64,000 nt of DNA from Suillus spraguei (taxonomy: Eukaryota > Basidiomycota > Agaricomycetes > Boletales > Suillaceae): positions 62,001 to 126,000 of the forward strand of contig JABCPU010000064.1 of assembly GCA_016800925.1 (NCBI GenBank), read 5' to 3'. Shown here one piece after another: positions 10,341 to 22,134 of this stretch; within the stretch, counting starts at the first letter, position 1; each line of letters opens with the position of its first letter. Made by a program: the position numbers and the translations under genes. A model generated the notes under the pieces. That model had not been told where the DNA came from. It was given only the letters and a program-made list of their open reading frames with translations, and did no database searches.

Positions 10341-13300
10341 ATGGAACTACGACTCAACGCTGTAACTCTTCCTGATCCGAACTCTCTGTGTCCATATGTC
10401 TCTCTTCCATCTTTCTCCAATATATCTGACTTTCCGGCCCTCATAGACTGTGGTTCCTCCCACTGCTTCATAGACACTGATTTCGTCCGAGAACATAAAA
10501 TTCCTACCTATCAGATTCCTCCGCTTCCACTCCGTTTATTTGATGGTACATGCAATAACAATATTGTCGAAGCCATAAACTTATCCGTCCGATTCTCCTC
10601 CGGTGTAATCACTTCCGACACGTTCTACGTCACCCCTTTGGATTCCTCATGTTATATCGTTCTCGGATATAGCTGGCTCACCCGACACAATCCGTTGATT
10701 GACTGGGTATTGGGCAGCATCGAGTTCCGAACTACTGAACAAGGAGTGCCATTAACCCCATCTGCATCACCGCTGCCTCCGGACACACCGACCATGGCAG
10801 GAAAATCCAATCCGACACCTCTGTTACCTTCGGGTATTCCACCCAAGGAAGATTCCTCCCCTCCAAAATCTCCGTCGCATCAGAGCATCCCATCCGTGGC
10901 GGAGACTCCGCCTCTGACCAAATCCGAACCCTCCGCTGGTACCCCAGTCCCTAACATATCATTGATAAACGCAGTGGCCTTTTGCCGTGCCTGCAAGTTA
11001 GAAGGATCTACTCAGTTCAGCATCTACCTCCGTCCCTCCGAAGCAAACCTTCAATCCGCATCCGTATCATCCGATCCTCCAGACCTCTCCAGAATCCCTT
11101 CTGACTACCACGAATTCGCGGATGTCTTCGACAAAGGCAAAGCCGGACAACTTCCCCCACATCGACCCTACGATCTCAAGATTGAGTTGGAAGAAGGGGC
11201 TAGTCCGCCTCTCGGAACCATATACTCTCTTTCTCCGGTAGAGCTTGAGGCCCTTTGGAAGTTCCTTGACGAAAACATCTCGTCCGGACTCCTCCGCTCC
11301 TCATCTTCTCCCCACGGAGCCCCCGTCCTATTTGTCAAAAAGAAGGATGGATCCCTCCGCCTTTGTGTGGATTTCCGCGGCCTTAACCACATCACCAAGA
11401 AAGACCGATATCCGTTACCCCTCATTGCCGACCTTCTTGACTCCCCGAGCCACGCTAAAGTTTATACCAAAATTGATCTCCGATCTGCATATCACCTCAT
11501 CCGGATAACAGAAGGAGACGAGTGGAAGACTTCCTTCCGTATGTGCTATGGCTCCTATGAATGGTTGGTGATGCCGGAAGGCCTCACGAATGCTCCGGCA
11601 GCTTTCCAGCGCTTTGTCAATAGCGTGTTTGCCGATATGCTGGATGTATGTGTTGTTGTATATCTGGATGACATCCTTATCTATTCCCAAGACCTTGCAA
11701 GTCATAAGGAACATGTCCGAGAAGTTTTACGACGTCTCCGTAAACACCGACTATATGCCAAACCCGAGAAATGCGAATTCCACTCCTCCTCCGTCGAGTA
11801 TCTTGGTTACCTCCTATCTCCGGATGGCTTGACAATGTCGTCCGAGAAAATCCAGTCCATCATAGACTGGCCAGAGCCTTGGAAAGTCAAGGACATCCAA
11901 TCTTTCCTCGGATTTGCTAATTTCTATCGTCGCTTCATCTTCAACTACTCGGATATCGTGGTTCCCCTTACTCGACTCACTCGCAAGGGCGTCACTTGGG
12001 ACTTTTCCGAGGAATGCCGGAAGTCATTTAACGCACTCAAGAAAGCCTTCACATCCGCTCCAGTGCTTACGCATTGGATTCCGAATGTTCCTATAGTTGT
12101 GGAAACTGATGCCTCAGATTATGCTATCGCTGGAATACTATCCATTGTGTGCCCAGACTCGGAACTTCGTCCGGTGGCATTTTACTCCCGGACACTGTCC
12201 GGTGCAGAACTCAACTATGATTTCCATGATAAGGAACTACTAGCTATCTATGCTGCGTTCCGAACCTGGCGCCATTACCTAGAAGGCTCGTCCGAGCCTA
12301 TAGATGTTGTCACGGACCACAAGAACCTTGAGTATTTCTCTACCACCAAACTGCTATCCCGTCGTCAGGCCCGCTGGTCCGAGTTCCTCCATCAGTTCAA
12401 CCTCGTTATCCGTTACCGTCCTGGAAGACTCGGAGTCAAGCCAGATTCCCTCACTAGACGATGGGACGTCTACCCTAAAGAGGGGGATAAGGACTACGCT
12501 CAGATTAACCCTCACAACCTCTGTCCAATATTTGCTTCGGAACAATTAGCTTCGTCCCTACGAGCTTCCATTTTAGCAACTCCGGTCCTTAGAGCAGCTG
12601 TTCTTATGGACACCGAACACCTCCGGAAAGACATTCTGATAGCACTCCCTAATGACCCCATTGCACAAACACATTTTCCGGTTCCCTCAGATCCGAGATG
12701 GACAATAGACGATGGTGGATTCCTTTGTTGTGACAACTGCATCTACATTCCGGATACCAATGATCTACGACTTCGCATCCTCCGGAATTGCCATGACCAC
12801 CCCCTATCTGGACATTTTGGACAGAATCGCACTCTCAAGCTCATCCGACGCAACTATACCTGGCCCGGAGTACGGGCCTTTGTCAAAGAGTATGTCAGAT
12901 CCTGCACATCCTGCGCCCGAGCCAAAGTTCCGAGACATAAGCCCTACGGTCTACTCAAGCAACTTCCTGTCCCAGAAAAATCATGGAATTCCATCTCTAT
13001 GGATTTCATTGAACAACTTCCGGACTCATCCGGCTTTACAGCCATCCTCATCATCATAGATTGTTTATCCAAGCAAGCCATATTCGTCCCGACCCACGAC
13101 ACCATCACTTCTCCTGATCTCACCCGCCTATTTCTCCTCCATGTCTTCTCTAAGCATGGAGTCCCATCCCATGTAACCTCGGATCGAGGAACAGAGTTCG
13201 TATCCCACTTCTTCCGTTCCCTAGGAAAGGCATTGGACATGGTCCTACACTTCACATCTGGATATCATCCCGAAGGGGACGGACAAACAGAACATGCCAA

Positions 13301-14075
13301 CCAAACGCTGGAACAGTACCTCCGGATCTACTGCAACTATTAGCAGGACAACTGGTCCGAGCTGCTGCCCCTCGCAGAGTTTGCATACAATAATGCTCTG
13401 AGTGCCACTACCGGAGTTTCACCTTTCTTCGCCAATAAAGGTTATCATCCGAACATTTCCATCCATCCGGAACGCGACCTATCCTCCATCCGTGCCCAGG
13501 AATATGCCCTAGACCTTAACAAACTTCACCAGTTCCTCCGTGATGAGATGTCCGAAGCTCAGAAACGCTATCAAGGACCCGCGGACGCTAAAAGACAGCC
13601 TGCTCCAGACTTCCGGATTGGAGAACAAGTCTTCGTCAAAGCCAAGTACTTCCGCTCCACCCGTCCATCGAAGAAACTTTCGGAAAAGAATTTGGGACCA
13701 TTCGAAATTATATCCCGCCCAGGTACTCATTCTTTCGCCATCCGACTTCCGGATTCTATGCGTTCCGTACATCCTGTTTTCCATGTGTCGCAGTTAGAGC
13801 CAGCAGTTCCGAACACCATTCCCAATCGCATCCAGCCTCCTCCGCCACCAATCGAAGTCGACGGAGAACCAGAGTATGAGATATCCGAAATCCTGGACTC
13901 TAAACTGGACCGTCGTAGGCACCACTGCCAACTTCTATACCTCGTCCGTTGGTCCGGATACGAGGGAACAGACGAAGAAACTTCCTGGCTACTGGCCACA
14001 GAACTCGGAAATGCATCAGATCTTGTAGCGGATTTCCACTCAGCATATCCGGACAAGCCTGGTCCCATTGCTTGA
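10341..14075 (+). CDS. pol: Pol (protease, RT, RNase H, integrase, chromodomain), one in-frame TAG
   Basis: The frame is open for 1000 codons to a TAG at 13341-13343, then continues in the same frame to 14075 (about 1245 codons). Domains in order: aspartic protease (ALIDCGSSHCFID), reverse transcriptase (YLDDILIYS), RNase H (ETDASDYAIAG), zinc-binding HHCC (HDHPLSGHFGQNRTLK then CTSCARAK), integrase core (SMDFIEQLP, TSDRGTEFVS, HPEGDGQTEHANQ), a GPF-type C-terminal module and a chromodomain (EYEISEILDSK, YLVRWSGYEG). In chromoviruses the chromodomain steers integration to marked chromatin. The TAG fits a CAG-to-TAG change in an NYQQDNW context. It is probably made as a Gag-Pol fusion through the frameshift upstream; the ATG at 10341 may be incidental. 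Confidence 0.93.
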
Positions 14076-14132
14076 AGAGTACATAACGAAATATAAGTAC
14101 AGTGAGGGCAGTAGCGGAAATCCGGATCTGGA

Positions 14133-15147
14133 CTAAGCACCAGTCTCCATTTCACCTCTGGCACCCCCAGTCTCTTCCCCAGTCCCATCCGCCATCTCTT
14201 CCCCAGTTCCATCCGCCATCTCCCCTCCATTCTCATCCGCCACCTCTTCCCCAATCTCCTCACCAGCGCCATCCTTGTCGGATCCGGCAGAAACGGAAAG
14301 CCTAAATCCGGTCCGGATTTCCTCGATGAGCAGGGCCTGGAATTCCCTCTGTTGCTGGAGGAAGGCCTCCATGGTGGAGCTCATCCGCTCCATGGCAATC
14401 CGACTCCCTTCCGCCGCCGCAATACCATCTTGGAGAAGTCCGTTGGTCCGCGCCAACTCAGCAATGATGCCATTAGCAGCGGCCACCCAAGCCTGATCAT
14501 CGTACTCCACAAAATCCTCATCCGTACCTTCGATAGTGACTGGATTAGAGAAGACATCCGCGTCCGCCACATCCGGAGTAGGACTCCTCTGACGGCGCTT
14601 GCCTTTGCCCTTCGGAGACGGAGTACCAGCAGGACGCTGCCTCTTCCGGCCCTTAGGCCCCTTAACGAATCCGGGCCTTCCAGGACAAGTGGCCTTGTCC
14701 TTCCGGCAGACGTCACAGGACTTAATCTACGAAACGTCGAAATCAGCGGATCCGAAGTTTTTCGGACGACTCACCATGGCATTCTTCTCAGCATCATCCC
14801 ACTGGCACATCCGGCCCTTAGTGACGCAACGAGAGCAGTACCCATCCTTTGCCCCAGATGCAGGAGCAGCCTTGGCCTTTACCAACCCATTAATATCCGG
14901 ATCCGGAAGAGTCCACAGCACTCACCCGAGCCTCAATCAGTGCTCTCCGCCTCTTCTCCTCCATCTCCCTCCGGATCTCCGCCAACTCAATCTGCTTGAA
15001 CTCCTCCTGCCTTTTCCGCTCCTCCGCCTCTTTCCGCTTCCGTTCCGCCTCGGCTTCCACTGCAGCCTTAGCAGCCGCCAGTTGCTGCTCCAGATCCGCC
15101 ACAAGGTCAGCAGCAGACTTAGGGGCATCGGATTTCTTTCCAGACAT
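14133..15147 (-). CDS. Antisense spliced gene in element B: Zn2Cys6 coiled-coil protein
   Basis: Three exons on the strand opposite to pol: 15147-14926, 14876-14775 and 14726-14133. Introns are 49 nt (14925-14877) and 48 nt (14774-14727), both GTGAGT to AG; the first has a TATTAAT branch-like motif. The joined frame is open for 305 residues. Residues 1-74 form a charged, probably coiled-coil segment (QQLAAAKAAVEAEAERKRKE). Cysteines 88, 91, 98, 112, 115 and 122 give C-X2-C-X6-C-X13-C-X2-C-X6-C, the Gal4-type binuclear zinc pattern. A basic linker, a second helical region (MERMSSTMEAFLQQQREFQ) and a repetitive acidic tail follow. It may bind DNA or act as a nuclear regulator; that is inference. 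It sits wholly between pol and the purine tract. Confidence 0.75.
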
Positions 15148-15342
15148 GTTAGGAGACAAGTTTTGTTAACAAGGATATGAAGTGGGGGTAGGAATCATTT
15201 CGGACGTCTGACGTCCATATATCTGTTGGATTACAGACTCAGCACTACAACCATCAAACTTCCCCATCGTCTCGCATTAATCTTGTCCAATCCGGATCGA
15301 CGCTTCTTGTGCCTCAGGGGTTCGGCCCTAAGGGGGGGATAC

Positions 15343-16112
15343 TGTCATATACCATACTTCTAATCTCAGATCCAATCATATCCATCCAGATCCGATCGTT
15401 TCCATATCCGTCCGGTCCACAGATCCTGTCCGGACCACCCTTCCGAATGTACTCACTTCTCGCACCTTAACTCCCTGGTGAACATCTGCGTCTATCTCCT
15501 TTCGTCATTTCTCCTACTACCGGTACTCCAGCTGTGTATATTTCCGTCCTGTGTTACTGATCCGTTTCCTGTGTTCATTTCCGATTCATGCTTACTGATC
15601 CGCTGTGCAATAACTAATAGACTTCCGTTACACTTCGTACATAGCCCTCGGTCCCGGACTTGCTAATTATCCGTCTTAGATACTTACTGTATATAAACCA
15701 CTTGTAGATCTCCGTAGAACCTTAGTTCGAATATCATCTTAGATTCTACTCATCCTGCCTTCTCTGGACTGAAGCCACTCTCTGCTTTAAGTCACCTTCC
15801 GAGACTTAGGATTGATTCCTATAAGTCTATACCTCCGACTCTATCTTCAGATAGCCCATCTCCGTTAGTTTCTAGTTAGGAACTCGTTCCGAAACTAGCC
15901 TTAATCTCTGTCCTCTCCTTACGTTCCAAATAACCTTCGGACGTATCATATCTGACACCTTCGGACACCCGGATCCGTCACGTAACTCCTTCCGGGTCTT
16001 TGGACGACTAACTCCTCCCTGAAATAAGGGGCATTACTCGAGAAAGGGGCACAGTGTACGAACTGAGGCCAAAGCCCTTCGGATCTCTCTACCCTTGAGT
16101 ACAGTCTTAACA
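15343..16112 (+). repeat. 3' LTR of element B
   Basis: 770 bp, the same length and ends as the 5' LTR. It is preceded by the purine tract in ctaagggggggatac at 15329-15342. Confidence 0.93.
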
Positions 16113-16373
16113 GTATGTAAGTCTTGCCGTACCTTTAGTAATGGTGGAAACAAATATGCTACACACCAATGGATCTAGAGGGAAATGGAATGGACAGGAG
16201 GACATCAGTAGTGAGATTCGGTAAGGGGCAAGGATCCATGGAGCAAAAACGGTACCGGCGAAGTGAAAAGGCTAATGCTCGCTATAGGGGACTTCTCAGT
16301 AGCTGCTGTAGACAGTAACAAGACGCTTGTGTGAAACGGCACTTTCATGGTCAGCATGACTTTGTTCGCTACA

Positions 16374-16840
16374 TTGGATCAGCGTGGTGCGAGCTCAAAC
16401 AAGGATCAACAGACTCACTCTGTGAATGGTGAGCAACGAGCTCAGATCAGCATGGCTGTTATTGAATGAGGATTGACAGACTCACTGGCTGTGAACAGTG
16501 GGTGACAACTTGGATCAGCATGGTTGTTGCTCGAATGAGGATCGACACACTCACTGGCTGTGAATGGTGGGCAACAACTTGGATCAGCATGGCTGTTGTC
16601 GAACGAGGATCGACACACTCACTGGCTGTGAATGGTGGGCAATGACTTGGATCAGCATGGTTGTTGCTCAAACAAGGATCGACACATTCACTATCTGCGA
16701 ACAGTGGGCAACGACTTGGATCAGCATGGTTGTTGCTCAAACAAGGATTGACACACTCACTCCCTGCAAACTTCGATCAGTGGGCTGAGCTTGAAGGAAG
16801 ATCAAAGCACTCACATACCATGAATGGTGGGAAATGACCA
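16374..16840. repeat. Minisatellite, 68-69 bp unit (copy 2)
   Basis: The phrase gatcagc recurs at 16377, 16445, 16513, 16582, 16650 and 16719, every 68-69 bp. Units include gtgaatggtgggcaa and tcaaacaaggatcgacac. It abuts the sense start of the C LTR at 16373, just as copy 1 abuts another C LTR at 2863. Open frames across it are repeat translations. Confidence 0.85.
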
Positions 16841-18408
16841 TGGCATAAAGCAATTGTCGCAGTCAGTGCTGATGCCTAGTTCAGATATTAGTTAGGGTGA
16901 GACATCCATCAAAAAGAAAAATCAATCAATAGTCAAGGTCATTAATGACAAAAGTAGTAGCAGCAGTATGAGCAAGAACATAGAAATAGTAAAGGTAGCA
17001 GTAAAGAAAAAATTAAAAGACACATGTAGACATTGTTGCAATATCATCTGGAACATCATCGCATTCGTCCTCTGCGATGACTCTGAGAAGGGCCTTGTAA
17101 TCACGACTGCCAGAAGTTGTTGCGCTGATGGCAGATATCAGTACATCACCACAGCCAGATGCCAAGAGATCTTCATGGCTTGCTGAGCCCATAACACACA
17201 TCAAGTCATACTCCATATCTTTTTGGGATGCTGACCAGCCCTTCATGAAGTGGAGTTGCTCTTTTTTCAGTGCAAACTTGGTTGTTTGTAAGGCTTCCAT
17301 CAAGTAAGGACTAATGTGATTGCATTTCTTGGTGAATGTATCACTGCTGGAGGAAAATACACGCTTGCATGGAATGGCAGAGGATTGGATTGGGAGAAAG
17401 TCCATGGCGATTTTATAGAGTGTTGGAAAGATTGATTTTGAAACCTAGTCCACCATCGGTACCTCATCATCAACAAATCCTGTAATAGACCCTTACCATC
17501 CAAAAAGATAGAAGATCTGTCCCTCTGGGACTAAGAACACCTGTGCCATAAGCATTGAACTTGTCTTCGACTGATTGAGGGCTGCCCTGGTGATGTGGCA
17601 GTAAGTCCAACTCAGGAAGTCCATAAATCATTGAGCCTAAAGTTGCAGGGTGCAGCTGATGAATCAATTCATCAGATTGCACAGAGACATCTGTTGTTCT
17701 CTTGCTCCACATCTGTGGGACATATCAATCCAAAGTTCGGCTGTTATTATTATCTGGCAGATGTACCAGTTGGAGAATATAATTTTTTGCCTGTGTAATT
17801 TGCGGCACTGACCAATGTTTATTTATCCATGACAGACATCTTGTGGGGTCAATGACTATACACAACAATGAGGATTTATGTCTATCGAAGCATCGAAAAG
17901 ACTCACACATTGCAACAGCATATGCTCCTGTGAGGCTCATCCAGTCATCATACTTGGCTGCCCATGTTAAACCTATAGTGACAAAAGGTGCGCAATGTGG
18001 GACAAGGTCTCCAACAAGCTTCCACCTTTGAATCAACCCTTCGAAGGCCGGTGTAAAGATGAGCGATTTGAGGCCGTTTTCAGTTGCGGCAGGCAAAATA
18101 TCCTGAACCACCGGTGGTTGCAGTGTGTCTGGCTGCTCAATAGCATCACCCTTATAGGGTTCTGCCAGCGGAGTGGCCAGTTCTGCGGTATCAGCACGTT
18201 TAAAGTTCACCAAGCAACATTCTGGGTAAAACAACAAAACAGCATTAGCAAAGTCTGCGAAGTCATCACCGTCATATTCCAGTAAGTCTCTCCATAATTC
18301 AGCGTCGTCTGAGTCAGTGTATCTGACTGCAAACTTGATGTGAGCCGTGTCGGTAATTCTGGCTTTGTCTGAAAGTCAATCTACAGTAACAAAAAAGGTC
18401 AGTAGTTC

Positions 18409-19813
18409 TGTCATATACCGTACATTCAGGTCTAGATCAAATCCAATCCATGGACATCCAGACACCCAACCTACACATATCTGATCCACCCATCCAATCC
18501 AGTTCACATATCTGATCCACCCATCCACTCCAATCCATATCCATCCATGTCCATATCTGATCCATGTCCATATCCGATCCATGTCCATATCCGATCCGAG
18601 TTCATATCCGAACTATTCCCGCGCACCTGCGCATTACCCCTTTTAGAATATACCTGTGTCTCCGGCTTCTGGGTATCTCTGTGCTTCCGGTTCTTGGTAA
18701 TCTCTGCCTCTGTCTTGATAAGTATTTCGTACGAGCTTCATCTCTGAGTTCATAGCCTTATGTCCCACTGTACTTACTAATGTGTTTCCGTATGCTTCAG
18801 ACATAGCCTTGGACTATCCGTACTTACCCTCCGGCATGCTCCTACAGTATATAAACTTGTAGTACAACTCCTGCAGACCTTAGTCTGATTCATTGTTCCT
18901 ACTTCTGTATATTCCTTTGATTACTCTGTATCCTGTTATCATGTCTATATAACTCCATCTCCGTTCTTGCACTTGGGCTCTGGCCCTTGTAAGCTTCCGA
19001 CTCAGGCCTATGGGATCACTCCCTAGGCCGGAGTTTTGATCCTATGTCATATAATCTTTTCGGACTTCGTCCATCTCCGTCTATCATCTGTTTCACCTCC
19101 GACTCTACCGTTGGTAGTCTTATACTGTCTGTTTCTATTCCGGACCTTGTCTGGAGTAGTCTATACTATCTCTACACCATATTCGGACCTACTCCTCTCT
19201 AGTAGCCAGCACTTCCTCTAAGATCCACAGAGCTATGCTCATCCGATCATCCGCTCCTCCGCTCCTCCGCTCCTCCGCTCCTCCGCTCCTCCGCTCCTCC
19301 GCTCCTCCGCTCCTCCGCTCCTCCGCTCCTCCGCTCCTCCGCTCCTCCGCTCCTCCGCTCCTCCAAGCTCCGGACCTTCGGACCCCTAGTCCTCCGGATC
19401 CATCCTATCCTATCCTCTGACATCTATGAATCATCTTTCCCTCCGGAGCTCTGCTCCTATCCTGCCCTGGACTTTGTCCAGCGGACCATCCTTCATCTGT
19501 TCAACTTGGAACTTGTTCCAGTAGTGTTACCATTACTTCCTACCTTCCGGAAATAGTTCCGGCGCATTCCCGCGCTCATCCGGAAGTCCATCGGAGCTCT
19601 GTCGAGCTATCCTGCCTTAGAGTTCATCCGGACCCTCCATCCGGACTCCACCAGAACTCTCCCTTGGACTTCATCCGAAATTAAGGGCACATACTCGGGT
19701 AAGGGGCACAGCATACGAGCTGAGGCCAAGCCCCCTTGACTTACAACCCTCCGGTACAACCCCATGTAAGACCAGGACTTCTTACTAATCTCTGGTTTTG
19801 CATGGTCATAACA
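18409..19813 (+). mobile_element. Solo LTR, family D, in the Gag-like ORF
   Basis: 1405 bp beginning tgtcatataccgtac and ending gcatggtcataaca. Target duplication is agttc at 18404-18408 and 19814-19818. It has a tatataaa box near 18849. It contains an octamer array at 19251-19364. Confidence 0.9.
19251..19364. repeat. Octamer microsatellite (CCGCTCCT)n in the D LTR
   Basis: About 14 uninterrupted copies of ccgctcct. The matching part of the D copy near 5530-5590 has only a few degenerate units, so the array expanded in this copy. Confidence 0.95.
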
Positions 19814-20002
19814 AGTTCACTAGCATTGCCGCCGAAGTGCGGAGCTGCATCTGAGGTAGCCACAGGCATGAAAAATGCGCCTGCCATACTGTCCGTAGCA
19901 CGGGAACGTGCAGTAAAATCTGCGGTCATGCAACAAAAAATGGTAAGCATGTTAGGCAAAATTGAAACTATACCAAAAGATTCCCTCGTGGTGGGCTCCA
20001 AT

Positions 20003-20907
20003 TGTAAAGATACAATCTAGCCTGGGCTGTAGATAAACCACAGCCTCAGCTAGTATGCGAGTCTTGCGCTCTACCTAGTCTGCTACTCTTGCGAGGCAAG
20101 AAGGTTCGACCCTAAAGGGAATGCTAAGTTAGTATAGTCTAATAATGCCCAACCTGTGGTGCAAGACTGCTGTCGGAGGTAGCGAGATGCTAGCAGTGAC
20201 CTCCGGTCCGTGGGAAACTAGCGGTAATACTAGCGGTAAGCGCAGGAAAGCGGCAGACAAGCGGTAGTGAAAGTGGTAAAACTGCAGTAGTGCATGCGGT
20301 AAAACTGCAGCAGTGCGTGTGGTAAAACTGCGGTAAGGCGTGGGAAACTGGCGGTAAAACAAGCGGTGAAGCGCGAGAAAGCGGTAAAGAGCGGTGGTGC
20401 GTGCGGCAGTAAAACAATTCTTAAGAGACAGTGACTTCGGCGAAAGACTTTATTCCGTTAGAGACAGTAGTGGTGACAATTCCTAAGTACTGTGTGTACC
20501 ATAGAGGGAAAAGTAAAAGTACCGGAATGTGCGAAGAGTCCTTTTTAACATGTACCGTGAATGGCTGGAATACATAGCGAGAATGGTAACGAGATAGAGA
20601 TATTTAGCTAAGAGGCACGCAGCGAGCAAGTGGTGTCACGGAAGGTAAGGTAAGTCTCGCTGTAGCTTTAGTAACAGCGGAAACGAATATGCTATGCACC
20701 AATGGATCTTAGATGGAAATGGAATGGACAGGAGGACATCGGTAGCGAGATTTGGTAAGGGGCAAGGAACCACGGAGCAAAAATGGTACCGGCAAAGCGA
20801 AAAGGCTAATGCTCGCTATAGGGGACTTCTCAGTAGCTGCTGTAGACAGTAACAAGACGCTTGTCTAAAACGGCACTTTCATGGTCAGCGTGACTTTGTT
20901 TGCTACA
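20003..20907 (-). mobile_element. Family C LTR (5' LTR of a truncated C element)
   Basis: 905 bp. On the sense strand it runs from 20907 (tgtagcaaacaaagtc) to 20003 (gtatctttaca). It is followed on the minus strand by a TGG-type primer site and the Gag-like ORF fragment, so it is the 5' LTR of an element whose 3' end is gone or is the LTR at 7523-16373. The outer flank is ccgg. Confidence 0.8.
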
Positions 20908-22134
20908 CCGGAACAGTGCTACTTAGAAGAGGACTGGTTTCGCTGGGCTGCATTGTTGGGCGTGGTGTGGTGCCTAATTTGACTATCAGCAGGGCCATAC
21001 ACTTGCCATTGTCATTTATGAACCATCCCTCTGCATTGCCAGAAGTAATGGCAGCTCGAAAACTGTCATGACGCTGGCCTGATGAGCAGATCATGTGGAC
21101 AACATCTCTGGCCCGAGTGATAACGTCACTTTGCAGAGCCTTGATGTACTTGACTTTCTTGAAAGTGCAAGGGCCGGCTACAAAAGTGTCAGCCAAATGT
21201 GAGAAATCTACTTTAGAATGTTCGTCGAGGATGTGTTGGATGCATACATATGTTTACTATATGTGGAAAGCATGGGATTTGGCGATCAAGAGTGTCAAAT
21301 TTGATCCCATCATTTTGTAACAGCTGTGAGAGCTCATCCATTGTGGTCCGGTTATTACTGGCATTGTCCAGGGTGAAGTGTCCAATCTAGACAAAATCAG
21401 AGCATGCGACAGAGTACAATGAAATACTAACATTATGTTTCACTTCAGCACGATCAATGAGCTCCAATATTTTTGAAGCGAGTGCCTTTCCTGTATGGCT
21501 ACCAGGGATGTGATGAAAGGCTATTAGAGCAGCCTTCAGAACAAGTGTGGCTTTGCATTCTTTCGCAATCCAATATGTGGTTACAGCAAGGAAGAGACAG
21601 AGCTTAGAATTGGACCAAATATCAGATGTGAATGAAATTCGTCCTTGGGCAGTCTGCAAGATATGAAGATACAGTATGCAATAGATAGTTAAACACTCAC
21701 AGCGAGGTCAAGTTTGATGGCTGCAAAGTATTCATCCCATGCATCGATGATTAGTTACTGAAGCTTTGAACGATGGGGGATATCAGAATCCTTTAGGTCC
21801 TGCCGCAAGAGGCAGAGCAGTCGATGAAACTCTGGACATTCAATGACACTGATTGCCTAGAGATGATGGTTAGTGAGAACACATAAAAAATGAACAGTAC
21901 TTACTTGGTCATCAGCTACAATAAACTTCATGATCTGTTGATGCATCTCCTCGATAGAGAAGTCTGATAAGTCATAATCTGAAGATGCTGACTTCCCAAC
22001 ACTGGGCCTTGAACCACCACATTTGGGATTGGGGGGATGGCCAAGTGTCTCAATCGTGCAAGTGGGATTTTGGAGTTGTTTCTGCATCTCACTGAAGTTC
22101 CAGCCTTCATTAAGGCAGTCACTTACAGGATGGA

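Larger units (their letters stand above)
8172..16112 (+). mobile_element. Full-length Ty3/Gypsy chromovirus, family B
   Basis: A 7941-bp element with two 770-bp LTRs (8172-8941 and 15343-16112) that differ at roughly a dozen sites, nearly all transitions. Target duplication is gtatg at 8167-8171 and 16113-16117. Order: 5' LTR, self-priming site, gag, frameshift signal, pol with chromodomain, an antisense spliced gene, a purine tract (agggggggatac) and 3' LTR. The only clear coding lesion is one TAG in pol. It is the youngest and best preserved element here. Confidence 0.95.
7523..16373 (-). mobile_element. Family C LTR, split by the family B Gypsy element
   Basis: The two halves are 7523-8171 and 16113-16373. 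In the sense direction (minus) it begins at 16373 with tgtagcgaacaaagtc and ends at 7523 with gtatctttaca. It belongs to the same sub-type as 20003-20907. The left flank is tcgg; the outer flank of the C LTR at 20907 is ccgg. The two may be ends of one element with a C-to-T change. Its sense start directly abuts the minisatellite at 16374. Confidence 0.75.
18085..20002 (-). pseudogene. Gag-like ORF fragment of a family C element, split by a D LTR
   Basis: Directly downstream (minus strand) of the C LTR at 20003-20907. The leader attggagcccaccacgaggg matches the leader of the C element at 57823. Right of the D LTR the frame gives APHFGGNASEL; left of it DKARITDTAHIKFAVRYTDS and FADFANAVLLFYPE, then PLAEPYKGDA. 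These align with the intact Gag-like ORF at 57932-59101 (APYFNGNPREL, FVDFANTILHLYPE, PLADPYQGDA). One in-frame stop is visible near 18380. The 3' part is lost at a junction with hAT sequence near 18080. Confidence 0.7.
17013..22134 (-). pseudogene. hAT transposase, broken by a C element, a D LTR and a B LTR
   Basis: hAT transposases cut and paste DNA in the nucleus. N-terminal exons lie between 22134 and 20908: EEMHQQIMKFIVADDQ, GRISFTSDIWSNSKLCLFLA, and a dimer-side region with FPHIVNICIQH. The C-terminal part runs from about 18080 to 17013 and ends with the typical dimerisation block, VFSSSSDTFTKKCNHISPYL then MEALQTTKFALKK. Between the halves sit a C LTR with part of a Gag-like ORF and a D LTR. 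About 200 residues of the middle are missing, so the C insertion also removed sequence. Several frames and stops show it is dead. A related copy lies at 54044-56330. Confidence 0.75.

Noticed and set aside
16113..16373. Simple 4-bp target duplication tcgg/ttgg for the C LTR at 7523-16373
   Set aside because: The left flank is chitin synthase and the right flank is minisatellite, so the two sides do not rejoin into one sequence; it is more likely a 3' LTR.
16459..16788. Open frames with repeated DPSRCPLFA-like or TRIDTLTGCEW-like units on both strands
   Set aside because: Translations of the 68-bp minisatellite; no start context or other coding signs.
19235..19420. Open frame with repeated RSSAPPLL units
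   Set aside because: It is only the translation of the octamer microsatellite.
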